This document shows, piece by piece, positions 48,419-58,000 of a stretch of DNA of 64,000 bases. Numbering within the stretch: position 1 is the stretch's first letter; every line of letters starts with the position of its first letter. A program made the position numbers and the translations under genes. This stretch comes from Ganoderma boninense (lineage: Eukaryota > Basidiomycota > Agaricomycetes > Polyporales > Polyporaceae), in the NCBI GenBank assembly GCA_002900995.3, contig CM035304.1:1657498-1721497 (forward strand). The letters are read 5' to 3'. Under the pieces are notes generated by a model. The model saw only the letters and a program-made list of their open reading frames with translations, made no database searches and was not told the origin of the DNA.

Positions 48419-50871
48419 TCACCACGGGCCCGCGCTCACGTTTCCCCACGTCCTCCCGCTCTTCGTGCTCGCAGCGACCGAGCGTGCATCAAACTCGCCG
48501 TCCATCGCATCGTCCACCTCGTCCGCCCATGACTTCTTCGCCCCTGCGGCCTTGACCGCGTCCGTGCTCCCCCACGGCTGCTCCGCGCCCCACCCCGCAG
48601 CCTGGCTCGCCGCGACCGAACGCGTGTCGTCGCCGTCACCCTGGTGCCCGTCCTCATCGCCAGCCACGCTGCGGCCGCTGCTGCTCCACGCGGCATTGTT
48701 GCGCCGCACAGACGAGCCCGAGACGGAGGCCGCCTTGCCCCACGCCCCCCACGCCTTCTGTGTTCGCGTCTGCGGCGGGGGACGCGGGCTGTCGCGCGCG
48801 GGGCGCCCGGAGTTGGATCGAGAAGGGGAGGCAGGTCTTGCGGCGGCTGCGGTGGCGGACGGCCAGTCGTCGTCGTCGTCGTCGTTGTCGTCCTGCGTGC
48901 GCCCACCGACCGACCAGCCGTCGCGGTTGCGCTGCATGGACGACGCGGAGATCGACGGCGCGCCCCATGCGCCCCACGCCTTCGCGGGCTTCGGCGCGGC
49001 TGGGGCTCGGTTCGCGGTGGAGGGCGCAGCCGCGGGGTTGCGTGGGGAAGCTGAGGGCTTGGGTGGGGGCGCGCCCCAGTCGTTTCCCCTCGGGCGGTGG
49101 ACGGGGCCCCATGGGCCCTCAGAGACCGAGCCCCAGCCGCCGCTGGAGACCGAGCGCACTTCGTCGTCTTCTGGCTGGCGGGAGGGCGTTGGGGTGACAC
49201 GGCCATCGGCGCCATCGTCACTGTCGCCATCGCCATCGTCGGCTGCGGTAGGAGTAACGGGCGGGGGAGATTTGGGCGTGTTGGCGGGACTGCCCCGCGC
49301 TGGAGGTGAGCTGGGCGCTGCCGCGCTATGCCAGGGCGGGGTTGCGGCGGCGGCGAACGCATAGTGGGGCTCGTCGCGCCGCTCGCGGTGCCGGTCGAAG
49401 AGGAAGCGACGGACGCAGCCCTCTTTGCGGCCTTCTTCTCCCGCTTTGCCTGAGCCTCTTCGCGCTCCTTGCGGAGCTGTTCCTGCCGCTTCTTCTTGAC
49501 TTCCTCGCGAAGCTGCGCGGCATAAGCCTTGCAGATCCCCTTCTTGCAAACCTTGTTGTGAAATTTGCAGAGTGCGGGGTTTCTCGTGGCGGCCTTCTTG
49601 ATGCCCTCGTCGTCTTCGTCGTCGTCGTCCTCACCGTCCTCGTCATTGCCGGGCACGTAGTCGTCCCACAGTGACTTTACAGGCTCCTCCGGGTCCAAGA
49701 TAGTGTACGGTGTCTGCCGCAGGGGACCCTCAACGAAATCATCTACGGTATGATACTCCTCGTCGCTATCATCCTGGTCGACCTGACCAAGCCCAAGCGC
49801 CTCGAGCGCGCTTTCGATGTTCTCGCTAACGATGCCGACGTGGGGTCCATCGTCGTCGGCACCGGCCGGAGAGAGCGGTTGCGAGTTGTTAACACTGGAT
49901 CCGCTGGAGGTCGAGGTCTCGCTATCTCCCGCTGAAGAGCCGCCTCTGGTGAGGCCAGGAGGTAAGCTTGGGGAGAGTGGAGTGGTCGTTCCAGAGATCC
50001 CTAGACGAACGATGAGGAACACTCTGGGACGACATGGAAAATAGAACTCACAGGCCGGCCGAGGCCTGACGGGCGGGACGATGGTAACAGGCACAAGCCC
50101 GTTGTTGGTCCAAGCATTAACTGGCTTCCCGCTCTCTTGTTTCCTCTTCCACTCTTGCCACTCAGGCGTGCCAACAACGGGCGCATGCTGAGGGGGTGGA
50201 AGGGGCGGGAAGTTCTGCAGAGGCAGTGGGCGACAGAGCTCGTTCTGTATGACGTCGCTATACTTCGGAATGTCGCACCAGGACGTGGCTGGGTAAGGGG
50301 AGGTGAACCTATATTCACAAGAGTTCAGCCCGGGTCAATCTGACCGGCCGAACTAACACACAGTTTTGACCGCTTCCTCAGCCAATTGTCCAGCACATCA
50401 ACGCGTTTCCAGCCTGCATGGAGTGTTAGTTACAGTGGCGAGATTGGAAGGGTTTTAAGAATACTCACCATTCTTCTGGACGATGCGGTCTGAGCTGTAC
50501 GTGCAATAATACACCTTCGAGACGGCATTGTCGTGTCCCTTGGTATCCTTCAGAAATTCGGACCACTTGTGTAGCCCAAGGAGGACCTTGAAGTCGGAGA
50601 GCGACTCGTCGACCTCTACGATGATCGCACCCGGGGACTAAACGGATCACGATGGGTGAACACATACTGTACTCATGCAACTGCCAGGACATACCGTCGG
50701 TTTGAAATAGAACGCCCGAATGTACGCCGACCCTATGCATGCCGCAATCCACTGGGCGAAGAGCTCGCGAGGCTTGTCGAGGTACATGTTGGGCCGGAAG
50801 GGGTATGGGTTGACAACGGTGAGGTACTTTGCGCCATCGTCGATCTCGGGGGTGACGGGACGTTTGGGCAT
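48419..50871 (-). CDS. WG-repeat protein with Cys/His motif (copy X), one frame break
   Basis: Unrecognised. Exons 50871-50695, 50637-50469, 50413-50362, 50308-50052 and 50000-48419. The N-terminus MPKRPVTPEIDDGAKYLTVV NPYPFRPNMYL and the blocks PGAIIVEVDESLSDFKVLLG, GWKRVDVLDNWLRK and FTSPYP are shared with the divergent neighbour. An acidic stretch precedes CKFHNKVCKKGIC (C-x2-H-x3-C-x4-C) and a charged coiled-coil-like helix. The tail has about ten WG or GW dipeptides (GGWGS, GPWGP, NDWGAP, AWGAWG twice, GWGAEQPWG, TWGN). One C is missing in a run of four (plus-strand GGGG, 49366-49369); with it the total length is a multiple of three, about 745 residues. WG-rich tails can act as Argonaute hooks, but that is inference. 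Confidence 0.7.
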
Positions 50872-51928
50872 GTTCTCGACGCGTTTTCACGCGTTGACGA
50901 TGCCGCTGCACGTCCCGAGACCGCCCAGAATGCGGGGGAGGAACGACGAGGGGACAACGAGGACGACGATGAGGAAGCGGACGATAAAGTGCGTTTGATT
51001 GACTGATAATGATAGAAGCCAGATAGAACTCGATAGAAGGCCAGTTAATGATGGCTTAATCGGCTAGACTAGTAGTTCCCAGCAAGGCTATTTGTGGGAT
51101 AATAGATGCAGAATAAGGAAGAGCCTTCTGACCTCTGAAGTTAAGCCATTTCCACCTCTTGTTACCCTCATTTGCTCCTCAGCTGTACGCATACAGTCTC
51201 GAATATCACCGCTGTAACTCGCCCAAGCAATTCGAACTTTGGTTTGCATCAAGGTGCACGCCACATATCCACCGCAGTGTCACTACGGTCAAATACGCTC
51301 TAAGATGGCAGGCCAGGTTCCCATCCCGATGGACACATATCGTTCCCAATACCGACGAGCTGCGCACTCTTGGATGGCGTAAGGATACGACGAAAGAGGT
51401 ATGTTGTTGTCTGCAGTGGCTCAATCTCGGACTGTCACCCAACCTGTAAATGCTCTCGCTGATCGCCTGCAGGAAGCTGCCAAAGGAGTGCATTGGTAAT
51501 GCGCCAGCTTCTTGCAGCTTGCAGCAGCATCCGATACTGCAGGATACGTCCGTGCGAAGAACGACAAACAAGCAGCTGTATGCACCGGTGCCGGCTGAAG
51601 TTGTGATAGGAATAATGGCCCGCAGTGGCCTGGTGGACAAGGTCTTTATTGTGACCGCCGGTCGAGGTTATCTTTGTCCTTAGGCCTTCATGATGCCCGG
51701 CCATGACGAATCAAGGCTTCTGCTCTTCTTTTCCTTGTCTGTGCTTTGATTTCGATCCCCCCTTGCTGCAGGCTTTGCGCTTGTCTTCACCCCTGCCACG
51801 CGGGAACGGCGCGGTCACCACAGCACAAGGCCGCAGGCTGCATTGTGTCCCGCATATATGAGCCAGTTTCAGTGCATCACCGGGTGCCTGCCTCGATCTC
51901 ACTCAACTCTCGTTGAGCTCTCTCTGCA
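50872..51928. promoter_or_regulatory. Divergent promoter of the X/Y paralogue pair
   Basis: A 1057 bp spacer between head-to-head starts. No coding feature. A CATATAT stretch at about 51852-51858, 70 bp before the Y start, could be a TATA element. Confidence 0.5.
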
Positions 51929-53711
51929 ATGCCCCAACGCCCGCCGACACCGCCGCCCCCGGACGACACACTCTTCTTCACAGTTGTCAATCCTTATCCC
52001 GAACAGCCCTATCAAAGCAGCCAGGGCAGGAAGGTTTTCGCGCGGTGGATTGCTGCCATCGTCGGGCAGCAGAGACTGTATGCATTCTACTATCGGCCAA
52101 AGGTGCGTAACTGTATATTCCTCGTCTTTGTCTTCGTCGCTGAACGATCTACCGCAACGCGTAAGTCCCCGAGCATGGTCATAATTGAAGTCTCGAAAGA
52201 CGACTTCACCGATCTCAATTTCCGTCGGCTCCTCGGTGCCCATCGCTGGGACGCCATGCTCAAGACCACGGACAATGTCAAGGACGAGGTGTCCAGCATA
52301 TTCCCGTGTACGCTAAGCACGCCACGGTCTCTTCAGAAGGAGTGCTGGCAGAAGGTCGACGTCGAGGCGTCGTGGTTACACAAGTGGTCTCCTGAGGAAG
52401 ATAGGTGCGTGCACACTTATCCTCTTCGCGCCTAGTCCTTGAGTGGGAGAGCGCTAACATGAATCCTACCGCAGCGACATTGTCTATCCTTACCCCTTGC
52501 CGGTCTTCTGCCTCCCGCCGGCGGAGGATGTCATGAGGAACCCCCTCTGTCGCCCGCTCCGGGAGGGTCTATTTGACGGCAGTATGAAGACTATCTACGC
52601 CGTGCAGCCATCTGCCAGAGTCCCTCTTCCTTACCGCAGCACCAGCCTCCCTGTGTTCGACCCATCCGATGATGACGACTTCGATTCGGACGATGACTCC
52701 TCTCGCGACGGACTGCTCCCCACGCCATTCGGTATCACCCCGCCCGGACTCGCCCCACTCCCATCCACAGTCTCCTCGACCCCCTTCGTCCCCGCCATCC
52801 ACGGCGCGGACGCCCCGAAGAGCGACAGCGTCAAAGCCATCCCGCAACCCGGGTCTGACGCAGACACCGATGGCGAGACACCGTGGGCGGGGTACGGCGA
52901 GATCGACGCGCCGCCGCCCCCAGGCCAGTGCAAGGTCCACGGGTACATGTGCACGAGCGGGATATGCCGGCAGCAAGGCCTGCGCAAGCGCGACGCGCTC
53001 AACGAGGAGCGCATCCAGAAACGCCTCCAGGAGCGCAATGAATGGAACATGAAGCGCGAGGCGAGGCAGGGGCAGCGCAACTGGGGGGCGAGGAGGAGAG
53101 GCTCGGGCTCAGGCGAGAGTGGCGGCGAGGCGAGGCGCGACGGCCCTTCGTGGACGACCAGGGGCAAGGACGGGCAACGCGCGAATGGCGCGTTCTCTTC
53201 GAGCGCGGGAGCTGATGCGATTGCGAAGCCGGTGGCTCCGCCGCGCCCGCCCCACCTACGCAAGAAGACGGAGGCGGCGTCGTCTTCGCCTGTCGCACGG
53301 GCGGCTGCGGCCTCGCCGCCTGCTCCATCTTCACCCTCAGACTCAGACGGGCGTTCCAACAACAACGGACAGTCTGTTGCTGACGTCACCTCAAGGACGA
53401 CCAACGTCTGGGGCCGTGGGTCCTCTGCGAAAGCTGCCTTCCGCCAAGGTGATGAAGCATCGCGTTCGTCTTCGGTAACAGACTCGACAGCCGAGGGGCA
53501 GAGCGCCGCGAAGCCGCGGTGGGCGGACATGTTGGATGATGATGATGATGATGACGATGACGACAACGACGACGATGATGGGCGAGATGAATTTGACTAT
53601 CTGCCGCGTGGGGCAGTCGTCACCGAGCTCCCGGGGGCGATGTACAGGGAGGACGGCGCAGACACCGAGTCGGTGTTCAGCGGCTGGGACGAGAATCCGG
53701 AGCCGTTTTGA
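51929..53711 (+). CDS. Paralogue of the WG-repeat protein (copy Y)
   Basis: Exons 51929-52102, 52166-52404 and 52475-53711 give 549 residues with no frame break. N-terminus MPQRPPTPPPPDDTLFFTVV, then NPYPEQPYQ and RKVFARWIAAIVGQQRLYAF, aligns with X; later blocks MVIIEVSKDDFTDLNFRRLL, VDVEASWLHKW and VYPYPLPVFCLP also match. The Cys/His motif is CKVHGYMCTSGIC, with the same spacing as X, followed by a basic helix. The C-terminal tail is shorter and has few WG pairs (NWGARR, VWGRG), plus an Asp run (53535-53580) and a GWDENPEPF end. The pair arose by inverted duplication. A predicted protein-interaction or RNA-related role is inference; no catalytic site is seen. Confidence 0.72.
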
Positions 53712-53923
53712 GCGTCGCGGGGGAGCCCTCTTCAATATTGACGTGAACGTTTTGCACAAATCTAACCCAATGCTGGGTATCAGTATCGAGTATACGCGAC
53801 CTTCTGTACCAAATGCATTAAAACCTGTACTGTTAGTCACCTTGAATGTGGATGATGCCGTGGTTGTTTGTTTGTGATGCTGTTGACACCAAAATAACAA
53901 TCCATTGAGCAAACCGCGGACTG

Positions 53924-54280
53924 CTATTCTGTATCATCCACCCCGTGCTGCTTGAGCCAGCGACGGGTCACGTTTGGTAGCGGGCACGCGGTCGACTCGC
54001 CCCTGCCGTCCGTTCGCTTGTACATCTCCCAGCAGCATTTGTACAGCTTGAGAACGTAGTCGTCGCACTTCTCTGGCCGATATGTGTTCTTGCCTAAGCA
54101 CGCCTGTAATGAACAAGCTATAAAAGCGAGAGTTGGGTTTTCCGTTAGTGTTGTTAGGACCATCCTGTGAAGTTCGGAATTGGCACCTTCTGCCTGGCAC
54201 GGAGGATCCTCGTTCTTCTGTCATATGATGAGAGTATGAGCTACCTGTGGCACCAATGGAGAAGATCTTACCGAGGACAT
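53924..54280 (-). CDS. CMC4: Mitochondrial CHCH protein Cmc4
   Basis: Twin-CX9C family protein of the mitochondrial intermembrane space, oxidatively folded through Mia40. Three exons: 54280-54272 (9 nt, MSS), 54217-54187 (31 nt) and 54117-53924; 77 residues, close to yeast Cmc4 (73). Spliced sequence shows PCQAEACSLQACLGKN, then EKCDDYVLKLYKCCWEMY and ACPLP, the cysteine pattern of Cmc4/MTCP1. The second junction splits the Ala codon before the first Cys pair, which fixes the acceptor at 54118-54119 rather than the ACAG 12 nt downstream. Start chosen by the MSS exon ending in a GTAAGA donor. Confidence 0.88.
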
Positions 54281-54525
54281 GTTAGACACCGGTGAGAGCG
54301 TGACTAGGTTAATTAGTAGTCGAACTTGTCGAAGAGGCAGCTCCTCTCGTCGGAGCCATTGCGTCATCATGGGCGCTTGAACTTCCTAATTTGCTTTTGC
54401 CAAGGTCCAGATCACAGTGTCATCTGCCCCGGCGCAAAACTATTGCAATTCAGTATGCAATGTCAATGTAATGCCGGTTTATTCTGAATAACATTACATA
54501 ACGGGATTGCCGGTTTGAAGTTTGC
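54281..54525. other. CMC4 upstream and copia target-site flank
   Basis: Unassigned; rich in ATTGCAA/TGCAATG words that continue beyond the element at 60094, so the copia element probably inserted into an older repeat. Confidence 0.4.
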
Positions 54526-54530
54526 ATTGT
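54526..54530. repeat. Copia target-site duplication, left (ATTGT)
   Basis: Five bases ATTGT directly before the left LTR, identical to 60089-60093 directly after the right LTR. Confidence 0.9.
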
Positions 54531-55035
54531 TTTTATGGTTTGGCGGACGGTCTGTGGTGCAGCTAGAGCGCGGGCACGGATCAGTCTCACACGGCTTTGC
54601 GGTCAATAGCGTGTGTATTCAGTAAAGTGCTAACCTAGAGCGCGGGCACGGATCAGTCTGTGCAAGAACCAGTAAGTAAGGTAACTTGTAACGTAGCGAA
54701 GAGCATACTCACCTCACACGGCTTTGCGGTCAATAGCGTGTGAGGTGAGCGAGACCGGAACCCTGTCTAAAGAGGCTGAAAGTTTGCATGTAAATAGCTA
54801 CAAATAATCAGTACCAGACCTCGACACAGACGTGTGCGTGCCCCGGGAGGGAGCCGAAAACTATACAGTACGAAACTCTAACCGTCGCAACTGCCACATA
54901 CCATAACAGGTAGCCCTGCTACCAAACGCCGCGCCACAAGCGCTCTGCCGCGCTGCGCGCGCTTTGCTCCCGCTCGCCCCGTTCGTGCCCTGCGCTTCCT
55001 CCACCCGTCGTCGCGGTTCCGCGCAACCCTCAACA
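54531..55035 (-). repeat. Copia 3' LTR (505 bp)
   Basis: Starts TTTTATGGTTTGG and ends CCCTCAACA on the plus strand; nearly identical to 59582-60088. Contains two copies each of an AGAGCGCGGGCACGGATCAG block and a CACGGCTTTGCGGTCAATAG block. Confidence 0.92.
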
Positions 55036-55047
55036 CACCCCCTCAAA
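55036..55047 (-). other. Copia polypurine tract
   Basis: Minus strand reads TTTGAGGGGGTG directly before the 3' LTR TGTTGAGGG. The polyprotein stop TGA (55045-55043) lies inside it. Confidence 0.85.
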
Positions 55048-58000
55048 GCGCGAGCAGCCCCAGGAGGGACCGCAGGTACTCGAGCCGTGCCCGTGTGACA
55101 GGCTTAGTGAATATGTCCGCGGGCATGTCTTCGGTCCGGCGATAACCCAGCTCGATCTCCCCTCGTTCGACAGCTTCCCGTATGAAATGGTAACGGATGG
55201 CGATGTGCTTGGTGCGCGCGTGGTACGCGTTGTTGTGCGCCAGGTCCATCGCGCTTTTGTTGTCGCTGTAAAGGCGGACCGCGTGCTTCGCGAAGTCGGG
55301 GTGAACGAGGTCCGAGAGAAGAGCTCGCAGCCAGATGGCTTCCTTTGCCGCGTGGGTGATGCCGATGTATTCCGACTCGGTGGATGAGAGTGATACCACC
55401 GCTTGCTGTTTCGCGGACCACGAGATGGCGCCACCATCGAATGTGTACACGTATCCACAGACCGAGTGCATCGCGTCGTCGCTGGTCCCCCAGTCTGCGT
55501 CGGTGAACCCGGCCAAGCCGCTCCTGTCGCGCCCGTATACCAGCCAGAGCTCCCTGGTGCCTAGAAGGTAGCGAACTAACCTCTTGAGTGCTTCCCAATG
55601 CGGGCGACCTGGGTTCGACATGTACTTGGCAAGCCGATGGACCGTGTACGCGATGTCGGGGCGGGATGTGACTGCCAGGTACATGCACATGCCGACGCCT
55701 TCTCTGTACGGCACTCCGGACATGTCGGCGATCGCCTCCGTCGTCGTAGGGCACTGCGTTTTGTCCAGCTTGCCTCCGACTGCGATCGGAGTGCTGACCA
55801 GCTTCGCTCCTTCGAGGTGTAAGGCCCTGACAATCGAGTCGATGGCCGTGCGCTGTGCCAAGCAAACGGTTCCTGCGCGCAGGTTGTGGACGACCTCAAT
55901 ACCTAGAAGCCACGCCACCTCGCCCGCGTCAGTGATAGTGAAGTGTGTCTTGATGCCGGATCGGAACTTCTCGACGAGGTTGGGCGTTCCTGTCACCAAC
56001 ATGTCGTCCACGATCGTCCCCACCATCGCCAGGGACTCCTCCTCATGCTGCCAGAAACAGGCGTGGTCTGCCTCACTCCGCGTCATGCCCAACTCCGTCA
56101 TCGCTGCCCTATACGTCTGGTACCAGGCCCGTCCCGCCTGCTTCAACCCGTAGAGCGACTTCTTTAGGCGGCAAACGAGGTGTTCTTCGCCTGGTGCAGC
56201 AGTACCGGGAGGCTGTCGCATGTAGATTACCTCGTCGAGGTCACCGTTGAGGTACGCGCTTTTGACGTCCAGCTGAATCATGGGCCAGTTGAAACGGGCT
56301 GCGAGCGTGATCATTAACTTGAGCGAGCACGGTTTCGCGACTGGCGTGAACGTCTGGTCGAACTCGACTCCGGGCACCTGCGCGAACCCCTGCGCTACGA
56401 CCCGAACCTTCCGTTGAGTGACCACGCCCTCCGCGTCTCGCTTTCGGTGGAATACGAGTTTGCTCCCTATCACATGAGCCCCGGCAGGTCGTTCTACCAG
56501 CTCGTACGTTCCGTGCGCACGTAGGTTGTCCATCTCCACATCTATGGCCGTCTCCCACTCCTCCCAGTCTGGTGCCGCTTGTGCCTCGCGTAGTGACAAC
56601 GGGTCGCCGCTGAGCGGGTCGCCGGCCGCTTTGACTACTAATGCGCGCGTGGCTCCTCCCCAATCATGCGCGACAGTGGGATTGCCCCACTCACCTGATT
56701 GCGAGCTGTCGTTCTCCACCGGCGACTCCAATGCCGCCAACGCTCCCATGATCTCCGCTGGTGCCATACCACGCGGGTACCTGCGCGCGCTCGACCTGCG
56801 ACCGTCGATGGACCCTTCGCCAGCTTGAATGCGACACGCATATTCCGACGGTCTCTTGACGCGTTGACCCCGTCCGGTGAGCTCTTGTTCAGGTGCCTGT
56901 TCGAGGATCTCCTCGTCTGCGCCTCTCTCTTCCGCAAGCTCTACACCTCCGCCATCTGCTTGCACTTCTTCGCCCTCAGCTCTCTCTTCCTCCTGCGCAT
57001 TCTCCGCCTCCACGTCGTTCACCCCCTCGCCGTTCACCCCCTCGCTCGCATCGCGCCTTTCGTCGACGTCCTGAGCGGTAGTTGGCGCGTCCACTTCCAC
57101 TTCATCCACCTGCACCCCCTCGCTCGGGACGTCGGCAGTGACTGAGTCGGATTGGTTCCAGATGTAGCTGCGTACGACGGTGATGCTTCGTTTGTCGGGC
57201 CAGTAGACATGGATGGCGTCGCGATGGTTCTCGCTGAACCCGACGAACCGTCCGGCTTTTGCTTTAGGGTCGAGTTTCCTGAACTTCTCCTGCCGGACCC
57301 ACACTGGCGCGCCCCACGGTCGTAGATGACGGAGGTCGGGCGGGATGCCGAAGCGGGCTTCGTAAGGGGTTTTCCCGTCCAACGCGTTCTGTCCGGTGCG
57401 GTTGTGGACGTATACCGAGTGCTTGTACGCGTGCGCCCAGAGCGAACTGGGCAGGTTGGCGTCGAGGAGCATCGCGGACACTCCCTCCCGATGGATGCGA
57501 TGCCCCCGTTCTGCAACGCCGTTTTGTTCTGGTGTGTGTGGGGCGGAAGCGGTCCAGTGGGTACCCCGCTTGAGGAAGTGCGGCTTGAGTCCTTTGTACT
57601 CGGACCCGTTATCGCTGTGAATCCACTTGATTTGGGTGCCCGTCTGCGTGAGGACGCTCGCCTCGAGTTCGAGGTACGCTACATCGGTCTCGGCGTTGGC
57701 TTTGATGGGAAACCCGTGGTGGTACCGGGTTTTGTCGTCGACAAAGAGAACTGACTTCGCGTTCCCACCAAGGGACGTCGCGTTGGCATCCCATGTATCC
57801 GAGTGAAACTTCTCGCCGTATTTCGTGATTACGATGTCGTGTTCCGCAGGGTGCGCTTCGTCCGGGATGGCCTTGCGCGTGATTTTGACCTGTAAGCACA
57901 CGTCGCACTGCTCGTCGAAGGGGGCTGAGTCGGTGAATTCGACTCCTGTTGCATGCCCGTTGAGTATTAAGTTGCGTGTGGCTTTGTACGACCGGTGGGC

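Noticed and set aside
48465..49364. 299-codon plus-strand open frame
   Set aside because: Antisense to the WG-repeat gene; low-complexity composition, no motif.
54861..55046. Short frames within the copia LTRs as genes
   Set aside because: Repeated in both LTRs and explained by the element.
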